From Aphanomyces cochlioides (taxonomy: Eukaryota > Oomycota > Saprolegniomycetes > Saprolegniales > Verrucalvaceae): a stretch of DNA of 64,000 nt. Of the stretch, positions 29,640 through 39,787 are shown piece by piece (the stretch's first letter is position 1; each line of letters opens with the position of its first letter). The DNA is taken from contig JAHQRK010000022.1 in NCBI GenBank assembly GCA_019828595.1, positions 310,001 to 374,000 of the forward strand, given 5' to 3'. Position numbers and translations under genes: made by a program. The notes below the pieces were generated by a model that worked only from the letters and a program-made list of their open reading frames with translations, was not told the origin of the DNA and searched no databases.

Positions 29640-32117
29640 CTACATCACGATTGCTGTGGCTACCAATGTGATACCAACCAGTAGGCTCTCTAGGTGCACA
29701 CGGTTGCCATTTGATTTTGTGGGGGTTGGGGTTGGAGTCGCATTGGTTGGTGATGGTGTTTGAGTTGGAGTCGCATTGGTTGGTGATGGTGTTTGAGTTG
29801 GAGTCGCAATGGTGGGAGATGGTGTTGCTGGTGGGGGATACAGCGTCTTGCACACGGACGAGAAAACGCCGCCATACAAAGCAGGTTGGGACAGTCCATC
29901 CATTTGACAGTTGGGAATTTGAGATGCCATCGAGATCGACGCATCTGCACATGACTTTTGCGAGCAGAAGTTGTTCAAATAGCGTAGCGAGGTTGGCGCA
30001 ATGACATCTTGAAGTGTGCTTGAATTGCAGGTCGGGTCGGGTGTAGATCCCAAGACGGTGTTTTCAAGACTGACCATTTGCAATGAGCACGCCGGTTGGG
30101 CTGTGGTGGCCGTCATATTGAATGCGCAGTATGCTTGAATAACTTTGACTTCTGATGCGATAATGGACGCGCAGGAGCCAGTGGGCAAGCGAGCGATGGC
30201 ACCTGCGATATCTTGAATGCAGCTGGATTGCGAGCAAAGTTGGGCGAATTCTTTTGGACCTTTGTTAGCAAAGAGATTGGAGATTCTGGAATTGGACATG
30301 CAGGCGGTTGAAACGGGGTATGTCAAGAAGGGTTCGAGTTGAGCAACACAGTTGGTGAGCGAGGCAATCGGAGTTGCTGGAGGCCCCGCGCAGAATCCCG
30401 TCAAAAAGGTCGAAAGATAGTCGCCAATGTTCCAAAAGGTAGTCGCATCTTGGCATGCGGGCATCTTCGGGATAGTCGACAACAGAAGCTCATCCATGCA
30501 GCCTTTCGCAGCTCCAGTCGAGGCACAGTATGTCTGGGAGTTGTTCAAGACGGGGTCTCGGATGAAGTCCAATAGCTTGGTCGTGCTGGAGGGGGCGAGG
30601 GCCTGGCATTTGGGTCCAAGTGGGATCGATTTGTTGTCGACTTTCTTGTCACACAACGGTAAGGTGGTGCCAAACTTGTTGCTGGCACACACAGCGCGAA
30701 TGCCATTGATGACAGCGAGAGGTGATTTGGCATCCTCACAAGACGGGAAGGCGGCGGCCGCAGTGTCGAGGTCACGACGGCAAGCACTCGACCAGCAAAT
30801 ATTTCCCCACGCGAGCTCATTGAAGCCTCTGATAAGACCCGCAACGTCGTCAAAGGACGAGAAGGCTTTGCATTCAGGCGATAATTTCATGGATAGTGCA
30901 TTTTGCAGCTTTGTTGCATTTTGTCCCCAACAGAATTTGCATATGGACGAGAAAGCTCCTCCATAAACTGCAGGGCGTGAGAGTCCATCCACTTGACAGT
31001 TGGGAATTTGAGCTGCCATGGAAATCGACGCATCGACACATGCCTTTTGCGAGCAGTATTTGTCAAAATAGCGTACCGACGATGGCGCAACAACATCTTC
31101 AAGTGAGAGCCACGATGTCGTGGAACAGGACGGGTCGGGTTTGTTTCCCAAGACGGTGGCTTCAAGAGTTGTCATCAATGGCGTACACACTGGCTGGGTT
31201 GCTGGAGCCGTCCTGTCGAAGGTGCAGTAAGCTTGGATAGCTTTGACGTCGGATGCCACAATAGATCGGCATTCGTTCGTGGGCAATAGCGCAACTGCGG
31301 CATTCATATCTTGAACGCAACTGGTTTGGGAGCAAAACTGGGCGTACTTTGTCGAGCCAGCTTGAAAGAGCAAATCGTGCATGAAACGGAATTTGTAGCT
31401 GTATTTACCAAAGACGGAACTGCATGTCGTTGAAATGGGGTACATCAAGAAGGGACTAAGTTGAGCAACACAGTTGGTGAGCGAGGCAGACGGAGTCGCT
31501 GGAGACCCAGCGCAGAATCCCGTCAAAAATGTCGACAGATAATCGCCATAGTTCCAATACATGTAGATATCTTGGCAGGCGGGCATCTTCGGGAAAGTCG
31601 ATGTCAGAAGCTCATCCATGCAGTCTTTCGCAGCTCCCGTCGATGCACAGTATGTCTGAGGGTTACCCACGATAGAATATTTTATGATATCGAATAGCTT
31701 CGTCGAGTTGTAGGGGGAGATAGCCTGGCATTTTGGTCCAAGTGGGGTTAACATATTCATACTGTACTTGTAATCGTCGTCACACAACGGTAAGGTGGAG
31801 CCAAACTTGTTGCTGGCACACACAGCACGAATGCCATTCATAACAGCGAGAGGCGGCTTGGCTTCATCGCAAGATGGCAAGGCGACGGCAGCGGCGTCAA
31901 TGTCTTGACGACAAGCGCTGGACCAGCAAATGTTGACCAACTCGAACGCAGTAAAGCGATCGATGAGGCATGAAACGGCATCACAGCGCGTAAATATTTG
32001 GCATTGAGATGACAAGTTCGTGGCACGTACGGTTTGAAGTGTTGTCAAACTTTGTCCCGAGCATGGAGCACCCACAACCAGTCGAGCCAAGAGCGCAACC
32101 AAAGACAAGGCTTTCAT
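29640..32117 (-). CDS. Secreted, GPI-tailed eight-domain elicitin-like protein
   Basis: An 825-codon open gene from the ATG at 32117, which opens a signal peptide (MKALSLVALLARLVVG). Eight elicitin-like units follow in two rounds of four, then a Thr/Pro stalk with the 33-bp minisatellite and a hydrophobic GPI-type tail. Units 5-8 and the end of unit 4 (29640-31080) match the gene at 9666-12131 almost base for base; units 1-4 are clearly diverged from it (VSCLIDRF, YKFRFMHDLL). A TATA-like box lies 165 bp upstream. N-x-S/T sites (NAT, NNS, NMT) suggest glycosylation. Probably the parent of the 3' half of the chimeric gene. Confidence 0.8.
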   Translation of the reverse strand: MKALSLVALLARLVVGAPCSGQSLTTLQTVRATNLSSQCQIFTRCDAVSCLIDRFTAFELVNICWSSACRQDIDAAAVALPSCDEAKPPLAVMNGIRAVCASNKFGSTLPLCDDDYKYSMNMLTPLGPKCQAISPYNSTKLFDIIKYSIVGNPQTYCASTGAAKDCMDELLTSTFPKMPACQDIYMYWNYGDYLSTFLTGFCAGSPATPSASLTNCVAQLSPFLMYPISTTCSSVFGKYSYKFRFMHDLLFQAGSTKYAQFCSQTSCVQDMNAAVALLPTNECRSIVASDVKAIQAYCTFDRTAPATQPVCTPLMTTLEATVLGNKPDPSCSTTSWLSLEDVVAPSSVRYFDKYCSQKACVDASISMAAQIPNCQVDGLSRPAVYGGAFSSICKFCWGQNATKLQNALSMKLSPECKAFSSFDDVAGLIRGFNELAWGNICWSSACRRDLDTAAAAFPSCEDAKSPLAVINGIRAVCASNKFGTTLPLCDKKVDNKSIPLGPKCQALAPSSTTKLLDFIRDPVLNNSQTYCASTGAAKGCMDELLLSTIPKMPACQDATTFWNIGDYLSTFLTGFCAGPPATPIASLTNCVAQLEPFLTYPVSTACMSNSRISNLFANKGPKEFAQLCSQSSCIQDIAGAIARLPTGSCASIIASEVKVIQAYCAFNMTATTAQPACSLQMVSLENTVLGSTPDPTCNSSTLQDVIAPTSLRYLNNFCSQKSCADASISMASQIPNCQMDGLSQPALYGGVFSSVCKTLYPPPATPSPTIATPTQTPSPTNATPTQTPSPTNATPTPTPTKSNGNRVHLESLLVGITLVATAIVM

Positions 32118-32281
32118 GGTTGTGATCTCAGTCTTTTGATGCGAGTCCTTCAAAGTGATGGTAGGAGTTTTGGCTTGGACGAACTGTGAACTGCTTGGGA
32201 GCAAATTTCAAAATGAAAAAGCAGTTTGGTCAATCAATCGATAGGCAATATCGCACCAGTCGATACTTTTGCTCCATGATC

Positions 32282-32303
32282 GCTTTAAATAGACCCAAGA
32301 TGG
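32282..32303 (-). promoter_or_regulatory. Elicitin-family TATA-like box
   Basis: TTTAAATAGACCCAAGATGG on the plus strand, 165 bp upstream of the ATG at 32117. It matches the consensus exactly. Confidence 0.7.
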
Positions 32304-32498
32304 AGCTTACTGCATTTCACCCAGAAACGATTGGATAAGAAGGCAAGACCGACGTCAGTCGATACAAGCGCTTAGCATTGTTTTCGAGCTTTGTGTTATG
32401 CCAGAAAGAAAAGGAGTCTGTTGTGTAGTCAATCGATAGGATTACACCGTCACAAGCATGACCGATTCTCGTTTGCTACGTGAAATATTTCGCCAGCA

Positions 32499-32520
32499 GC
32501 TTTAAATAGACCAAACATGG
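32499..32520 (-). promoter_or_regulatory. Orphan elicitin-family box
   Basis: TTTAAATAGACCAAACATGG. A block preceding it (about 32440-32500, GTCAATCGATAGGATTAC...AAGCATGACCGATT) resembles 34895-34977. No elicitin gene follows within 165-205 bp; the next one already has its own box. Probably a footprint of a lost or duplicated promoter. Confidence 0.5.
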
Positions 32521-33066
32521 AGCCCTGCGCTTGTCCTGGAGTAGACGATTGGATAAGAACCCACGATATGCCACTGCAGTTGAACGTGGCTTAAGGGACG
32601 ATAAATTTGGATTTCTTATAGTTTGGCAAATGTCCAGCCCAACCACGCCACGCTATTACACTGTTGACTGACTTGGATGATGGCAGGTTTCCAGGAGGTT
32701 TCCCAGGTCATTCCAAGTTCATTTCAATATCTTTTTGTTTCGTGTATACATAGGAATATCACACGAAACACAAGCAATAAATATTTCGCAATGGTCACCT
32801 GCTGTCTGGTTTGAAACTGCTCTAGTGTGGGCAGTTTTGCCAGACTAAAACGATTGAGAGAATATTGCGACACGCTGCTTGCAGCCGCTGAGGACCTTTT
32901 GCCAGCTCGTGAGATCCAACCGAGTGCGAAAGATCCCAGTATGTAGTGGCTTCGAGTGTGTTATTATCTGTTTCAATTCGTCGCCTTCTGGCGTTTCCTG
33001 TGGCTCCCACCGTTCCGACTTGATTTTGCTTTGTTGTGGTAAGCTGCTGCTGCTGTAGCTGCCAGC
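32521..33066. other. Intergenic, no recognisable gene
   Basis: No open frame with a known motif and no strong repeat seen. Confidence 0.35.
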
Positions 33067-33100
33067 CTACAATAGTTTACATTGATTCAAAAACTTATCA

Positions 33101-33436
33101 TTGGATCGATTTCGACACACTATTGACAGATCGGATGCAGAGTGCAAGATAGAATCGCCAAGGATATTTCTATCCCAAGTACACGGAGAATGCGTTGCCG
33201 TGGCCGTCGCGTATAGGACAGTGTTGGGTCTGAAGGCAGCAATTGAGATACATGCTCTAGGGCGACACGCTGCCGTCTTTACTCTCCTGTGGAGATACAA
33301 GTGATATTTGCCAGAATCGTTCATCAGTACGATTTCAATGTGACCCTGTCGTCGAATCTTCGCCAGTAGCAGAGCGGAGAGGCGGCGACGATTGAAGTGA
33401 CACTGGAAAGAGCAACGGCCCCAAGCAGCTCCTAAA
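33101..33436 (+). pseudogene. Unknown fragment joined to P450 exon-5 tail
   Basis: 33101-33304 is a diverged relative of the hypothetical ORF in the IR2 arms (IESPRIFLSQV). From about 33285 in another frame it reads P450 exon 5 (EIQVIFARIVHQYDFNVTLS then EVTLERATAPSSS and a stop at 33434-33436), downstream of where the heme loop would be. The region is a mosaic relic. Confidence 0.5.
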
Positions 33437-33593
33437 CTCGAAGAATAAGATCATCACTGACAGAGCAATCGAATCGATGACTATATTATGCAAGCTTTTC
33501 ATCAGTTGCTGCGAGAATACATGAATGCGAACTCTGTTGGTCGGGCACAATCTAGAAATACAAATGGTCTCTGTGCTGCCAAGTTGATCCCTG

Positions 33594-34620
33594 CTACATT
33601 AAGATTGATGTAGCAACCAGGACAAGACCTCCCAGTAGGCTCTCCAGGTGTATTTGGTTGCCATTTGATGTTGTGGGTGTTGGGGTTGGAGTCGCATTGG
33701 TTGGAGATGGTGTTGCTGGTGGGGGATACAGCGTCTTACACACAGACGAGAAAGCACCGCCATACAAAGCAGGCTGGGATAGTCCATCCATTTGGCAATT
33801 TGGAATTTGAGCAGCCATCGAAATCGCCGCATCCGCACATGACTTTCGCGAGCAAAGTTTGTTCAAATAGCGTAGCGAGGTTGGCGCAATGACATCTTGA
33901 AGTGTGCTTGCATTGCACGACGGGTCGGGTGTAGATCCCAAGACGGTGTTTTCGAGACTCACCATCTGCAATGAGCACGGTGGTTGGGCTGTGGAGGCCG
34001 TCATGTTGTATGCGCAGTATGCTTGGATTGTTTTGACGTCTGATGCGATAATGGACGCGCAGGAGCCAGTAGGCAAACGCGCGATTGCACTTGCGATATC
34101 TTGAATGCAGCTGGATTGCGAACAAAGCTTGGTGAAATCTTTCGGGCCTTTGTCGGCAAAGAGATTGGAGATTCTGGAATTGGACATGCAGGTGGGTGAA
34201 ATGGTGTACGTCAAGAAGGGTTCGAGTTGAGCAACACAGTTGGTGAGCGAGGCAGTTGGAGTTGTTGGAGGCTCAGTGCAGAATCCCGTCAACAATGTCG
34301 ACAAATAATCGCCAATGTTCCAAAAGGTGGTCGCATCTTGGCATGCGGGCATCTTCGGGATCGTCGACGACAGAAGTTCATCCATACAGTCTTTTGCAGC
34401 TCCAGTCGAGGCACAGTATGCCTGCGAGTTGTTCGCGAGTGAATATTTGAGGAAATCGCGTAGCGCTGTCGTGTTGGAGGGGGTGAGAGCCTGGCATTCT
34501 GGTCCAAGTGGGATCCACCTATAGTCGATGTCCTCGCTGCACAAAGGTAATGCAGAGCCAAACTTGTTGCTGGCGCACACTGCGCGAATGCCATAGATGG
34601 CAAGGCTCTCATTCTCAGTG
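33594..34620 (-). pseudogene. Start-deleted elicitin-like gene
   Basis: It is open from 34706, but the 5'-UTR-like segment RQTRNTE is joined directly to SLAIYGIRAVCASNK. About 80 codons, including the ATG, signal peptide and first cysteines, have been deleted. The rest encodes the end of unit 1, units 2-4, the Thr/Pro stalk and a GPI-type tail (LVLVATSILM), without stops. The promoter box at 34756 survives. The upstream Met at 34706 (TTG context) would not give a secreted protein, so it is treated as a recent pseudogene. Confidence 0.75.
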
Positions 34621-34755
34621 TTTCTCGTTTGACGGCAGTCTTTCAAAGTGAGTTGGTGTCTTGGCTTGGTTGAACAGCGGTGGATGTTGCTCGGAGCAAA
34701 TTTCACACTGGAATTTGTTCAGGAGACATCGTGTCAATTCCTTTGCTGCACAACA

Positions 34756-34777
34756 GCTTTAAATAGACCCAAGATGG
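34756..34777 (-). promoter_or_regulatory. Elicitin-family TATA-like box of the start-deleted gene
   Basis: TTTAAATAGACCCAAGATGG, consensus, upstream of the deleted start. Confidence 0.65.
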
Positions 34778-34976
34778 AGTTTACTACACTTCGCCAAGAA
34801 AAGATTGGATACGAAAGCAAGACCGCCGTCAAGAAGAGCGCATTGCAATGCTCTTGAGCTTTGTGTAATGTCAGAAAGAGAAGGAACGTCTGTAGTCAAT
34901 CGACGCAGGATACATCGTCCCAAGCATGGCCGATTTGGCTTTGCTACGTGAATTATTTCGCCTGTAGCTTTAAATA

Positions 34977-34998
34977 GACCCAACATATAGCTTTCAGT
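34977..34998 (-). promoter_or_regulatory. Second, orphan elicitin-family box
   Basis: TTTAAATAGACCCAACATAT, 220 bp beyond the previous box, with flanks like those of the orphan at 32499. It shows that the promoter block was tandemly duplicated at both loci. Confidence 0.5.
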
Positions 34999-35627
34999 TC
35001 TCTACTTGGAGACGACTGGATCAGAACGCACGATTTTCCCATTCGGTCTCTACTTTTGACATGAATGGGAAATAAATGACAGTTTAGACTTACTTGGATT
35101 GCAGAGTGCACAATCTTAGAGGGACGACGAGCTTTTCGTTGCCAATGCCATTCTTTCGCTGACAAATCAAAGTGGTCACCAATCGAGTGCTGTTGGCACC
35201 TGCAAGCCCATGTTGGTATCGATGCAACCTCCAGACTCATTGGCGTGATAAAAATACGCTAAAAATGTGCAGTCTTGCTGTTCCAGAGCTGTGTCCCATG
35301 CAACGAAGGAAGCCAAGAGAATGGGCTAGACATGGTAGGCACAAAGCTACACATGAAGGAGCGTCCTTTTCATACTTCGAATTGCATCCGATTGTAGGCT
35401 TGTATGAGCTGCCGTAGTGCCATTTACGAGGGATAGCGTCAAGTATACACCAGCTTACACTTTCTTTTGCTCTTTACTGTTCTGCTTGGCACAGGATCTG
35501 TTATTGGCTTCATGCAGAAAGACTATGAGAAATTCATGCGTCCAACTGAAGTTCCACAATCTTGATTGGTTACACGAATCTATAAATAGAATTTCACTTT
35601 TCCGATTGAAGTTCTTTCGGATCTTTC
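34999..35627. other. Intergenic, no recognisable gene
   Basis: Short frames only; nothing recognised. Confidence 0.35.
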
Positions 35628-36050
35628 GTCCTTGAGCTCACATGGACGTCTTCCAAGGACCACGAAGGAATTCAAGGTTGCCTCTCGCTTGGATGATCAA
35701 GCTCGATTGCAGACGGGTTGCACATTCTTCGATGAATCTTGAAGACGTACCAGCCAGCCACGAAACTACGGTAGTTGTTCTGCCGTGAGGTGGATCTCGG
35801 CCACAAGAAGCTGCCACCGATCTCCGCAGAGCCAAGATTACTACGTCGTGGTAATAAAGTACGGTACGTTGTCATCTTGGGAGGCTGTGAGCCAATTCAC
35901 ATATCCCGTGGCTGTCATTTCAGAAACAATGCAATCACATGAAAAGATGTCGTAAAAGCTGTCGCCCATCGAAACTGTATCAAAGACGACCAGGTGCCGA
36001 TGGAAGATCGCGATTTAATCTCCATTCCATCAATATTTCGTCTTAGAGAA
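35628..36050 (+). pseudogene. Scattered cytochrome P450 remnant
   Basis: The start resembles the first exon of the neighbouring P450s (GAGCTCACATGGACGTCTTC; compare GAGCTCATGTGGACATCGTT at 39783). From about 35875 an exon-4 scrap reads WEAVSQFTYPVAVISETM and, after a frameshift, CIKDDQVPMEDRDLISIP. All else is lost. Confidence 0.6.
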
Positions 36051-37107
36051 TCTCCACCAGTCAACCTATTTGCCTATTTTAAAACTATGAGTGACTGCTA
36101 GTGGATGAGCAAAACTGGTGCGCGATGGCATGCGCCGTCCACGACGAATATCCGAGCTTGTATGGAATATGGCTGTTCGTACGATATTCAAGTCAGAATG
36201 CTGCGCCGGAGGAGATAGACATGCTCGATTATTCGCCAAGAAACTCAAGTCTTGTCGCTCAATTTGTGTAATAATAGAGGCCTATGATTGCAATGTACGG
36301 TAACACAACTGCAGGCAAATGAGTAACGCAAATAACACAGTGACGAAAGTCTTTGCACTTTGATACATTGCTGCTACCACTGGCCCTGGACAGTCAGTGT
36401 TTGGGTCATGCTACCAATGAAGTGTGCTAACCTCAAAGTTGTCACCAAGTAGAGTACAGCTATATATACAGCTATATATAGAGACCAGCTATATATGTGC
36501 TACCGCATTTCCGCAAACGACGAAAATGTAAGAATATTACTACAAAAACTATCTAGGGCCAATCTCTTGCTTTTAAGCCATGCTCTTGTGGTTTTGGAAG
36601 TGTTAAAGTCTGAAAATTTTGGCCCGTTGTCAATCGATGTGCGAATCGATTAGCCAATCAAAATGAATTATTTTCAGCCAATCAAATTCTTGTATATTAC
36701 GTTTCCTCTTTTTCCTGTCTTTTATCGCAACTTGAGACGCTTGACGAAACAACGAAGCGAAATTATAGCGATATTTCCCAGTACTAACTTGGGAGAAATA
36801 CAATAAATCGAATTAACAAGAAGCCGTCGATAAAGTCTGGGACGTTGTGGTCTTGTACCAAGCTTCCTTGGTAAGAAGAGGGGTTTCATAACCTGCCCGA
36901 GGCAATATGTGCAAAAAACCAGCTTCCTCTGAGCATCGCACACTAACCAAGATCGATTTATCTTACTTTCCATTGATCTTAAAGCGACATTTTGCGGAAT
37001 GACCTTCCTCAACTTCCTGCAGGACGGCGGATTTCAAAATTCCGCATATTGTAAAAAATATCTACAAAATTCGGAATAATTTGGGGAAATTTCAACGGCA
37101 CACAAAG
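36051..37107. other. Intergenic upstream of the P450 cluster
   Basis: AT-rich with a small CAGCTATATATA repeat near 36460-36500. No gene recognised. Confidence 0.35.
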
Positions 37108-37207
37108 TCGATCAGGAATCCTTAGTCGAGTGATCTTTGAGTGTTGAAGGTATCCAATCGATCAGGAAGCCTTTGTCGAGTGATCTTTGAGTGTTGAAGG
37201 TATCCAG
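37108..37207. repeat. 50-bp tandem duplication (2 units)
   Basis: Units 37108-37157 and 37158-37207 begin TCGATCAGGAA and differ at about four positions. They lie 135 bp upstream of the P450 start, so may affect its promoter. Confidence 0.85.
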
Positions 37208-37342
37208 GGGATATGTACGCTCAAATGTTGTGATTGGTCAACCTGATCTATTTATACATACGAGTCCAGTATACTGTAATCCTTCAACCAGCTGGACCAT
37301 CACCTGCAAGATCTACATTGGATTTTTCTCTCGGGACGTCAT

Positions 37343-39084
37343 ATGTGGACGTCATTCGAGGACTATGGCGACTTAGTGCTGCCTCTCGTGGTGACGGCCA
37401 GCTCGCTTTTGGTCGGACGATTGATTCTCCGATTTTTATGGAAGACCTACCAGCTCAGTTCAATTCCCCAACCAAAGTCGTCGAGTTTACTCCTTGGGAA
37501 CATGTATGGTATTTCTAACTCAACGATGTGCCAACGAGCGTTTGATTGTAGACTCGACACACTTGGAGGCGTGGCCAAATGGCGCGAGAGTGGAGCGTAC
37601 CCTGAACCATTCCTCGGTTGGGTCAAGCAATTCGGCAATGCAGTCCGACTACGTAGACTCTTGAGCTATTCAATCATGATCACCGATCCAAAAGCTATCC
37701 AACATGTGCTCTCGATCAACGCAAACAACTACCATCGGACCGACTTTGTTGAAAAATTCTTGGCTGTAAGTCTTGTCCCCGAATGCATCATTGGTCTATC
37801 CCATAGGATTTCACATTCGGCCCTGGTTTACTAAGTACAAGAGGAGCTGTCCACGATGGTTATCGCAAAATGCTCAATCCGTTGTTCAGCGCAGGCCAAA
37901 TAAAAAAGTTTATACCGATCTTTGAAGCCCAAGCTCGTCATGTTTGTGACACAGTGCTTGCCCAAGCTGCAGCCTCGGGGGAACCGATCAATTTGTACGA
38001 TGGTACAACATTCAATCAAAGAACGAGTGGAGTTTTATGACCAATGTAGTCTTCTCCGACTTGACTTTGCGAGTGATTGGCATGGCTGGCTTTGGATTCA
38101 ACTTTGAAGACCATCCTGAAGCGCATGAAGCATGTCAAATGGTCCAGCAAGATGTCACGCCACGGATTTTGCTCGGGCTAAACATGATTCCTGGTTTCTT
38201 TGACTTTCCACTGCCTGGCTTCATTCGACGTCGAAAGGCTCAAGTCACACTGCGACGTGTTGTCAATGAAGTCATTGAACAGAAACTGGCCCAAAAAGAC
38301 GCCGACGACAAGCCAAAAGACTTGCTCGACTTGATCTTGCCGAATTCAACAACCCATGAAGCTATCATCCACACCATGACGTTCCTCTCCGCTGGCCATG
38401 ACACCAGTAGTGGCGGCTTGAGTTGGATCTTTGCAACAATTAGCAACCGCCCTGATGTCATTCAACGTATTCGAGAAGAGTACACGACTGTGATTGCCAA
38501 ACTTGACTCGTTGTCAACGTGGGAAGCTACAAGCAAGCTCAAGTACACGATGGCTGTGATTCAAGAAACCATGCGCCTCAACGGTGTCTTGCTTGCGCTT
38601 GGTCCTCGAGTTGCCGTCAAGGATGACAGCATTCCCATGCTCGATCGGACTCCTATTTTCATTCCAGCGGTATTATCATCCGTCCCGACACTGAAAAATT
38701 GTTTTCTATAGCTAGGGCACAGTAGTTTCAATTAACATTGCGGCTTTGCACCGCCATCGAAAATACTGGACGAACGCTAACTCGTTTATTCCTGAACGAT
38801 TCCTCGAAGGCACGCCAGAATGGGACGCAGATCTCAAACTGCGCGATGGAAAGTCTCATGCGTTCTACTATTTGCCATTCAGCTTTGGCAGTGCCAATTG
38901 CATCGGTCAGCGGTTTGCCCTTGCGGAAATCCAAGTGATTCTAGCCATGATCGTTGGCGAATTCGATTTCAAATTGACATCCGCGGCGGATTTGCGCCAA
39001 AAGCACAACGGCGTGACGATGACCCCAGCGAACCTCGAAGTGATAATTCAGCGAGCACCGAATGCTCCTGTTCCCGCCGCGTAG
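37343..39084 (+). CDS. Cytochrome P450 monooxygenase, intact, five exons
   Basis: Exons 37343-37503, 37552-37765, 37807-38002, 38050-38669 and 38716-39084 join to a 519-residue protein. All introns (41-48 bp) have GT-AG ends. An N-terminal membrane anchor (about residues 10-37) and IP-x-P hinge place it in the ER. The I-helix AGHDTSS (about 305), ExxR (ETMR, about 363), the PERF motif and the heme loop FSFGSANCIG with Cys about 459 are all present. It should bind heme-thiolate and oxidise a lipophilic substrate with electrons from a P450 reductase. The substrate cannot be told. It heads a cluster of paralogues with the same exon layout. Confidence 0.9.
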
Positions 39085-39787
39085 TCTACTCAACAAAGAA
39101 TATGCACACTTTGGCTCTATCTAAGCAGACTAAACCTGTTTATATTCATCTTGATTCTATTTCTGAGCTGAATTTATAGAAAATCAAAACCAACAGAGTT
39201 CACCATTGCAGTGAATTCAAGTTTCGGGGCGTATATCAGTTCGAATGGGGGAATGGTCGCTTCAAACGCATCGAGCAAGAAAAACTGCAGATGAGAAGAA
39301 AACTTTGCGTGGCCGTGGAGAACGTAACGTGGAAATTGTCGGTCGATTGTGGAGTCCCAGCGTATCACTTGCAAATTGCCACAAAGAGTTGAGGAATGCT
39401 ATCGAGACACCTCTCGAGGATTTTTGCTACTCTACTATTTGAGCAAACCGTCATATTCCTCTTGTGGATGTACCAAAGCGTTGATTGCTCTTGTTCACAA
39501 TGACGTGCGGTCGACCATCCACAAATCTCCCTGTGGATGACGCGATCGCAGCGACAGAACGTGGACCAAGATGGAACGCACGATACCTTTGAATACTCTG
39601 TTCTTCACTGATCTGGTCGGTACATGAACTGTTGGATTCATGCAGAATGGCGCAAGCATGTCGGTCAGAAAGTCACGACCCAGCGACTTTTCGTAGCATT
39701 GAAGTGAAGATTCCAAAGATCTGTATGCCAACTATTAATAGCTGGATCGGATGTTTGCGTACTTTGGATTTTTATCTTTTCGAGCTC
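39085..39787. other. Intergenic between P450s
   Basis: No P450 sequence or recognised gene. Open frames (39245-39442 plus, 39495-39731 minus) lack known motifs. Confidence 0.35.

Larger units (their letters stand above)
21218..31080. repeat. IR2 right arm (9.86 kb)
   Basis: Reverse complement of 10691-20554. At its outer end (31080) the match stops inside domain 4 of the elicitin gene 29640-32117; beyond that the two elicitin genes are only paralogous. Confidence 0.95.

Noticed and set aside
10691..31080. IR2 as a pure sequencing or assembly foldback artefact
   Set aside because: Not excluded, but arm-specific lesions, LTR-specific substitutions and a non-palindromic spacer argue against a simple artefact.
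39085..39787. Tc1-like transposase remnant suggested by short frames at 39495-39731
   Set aside because: No catalytic motif or internal paralogue could be recognised.
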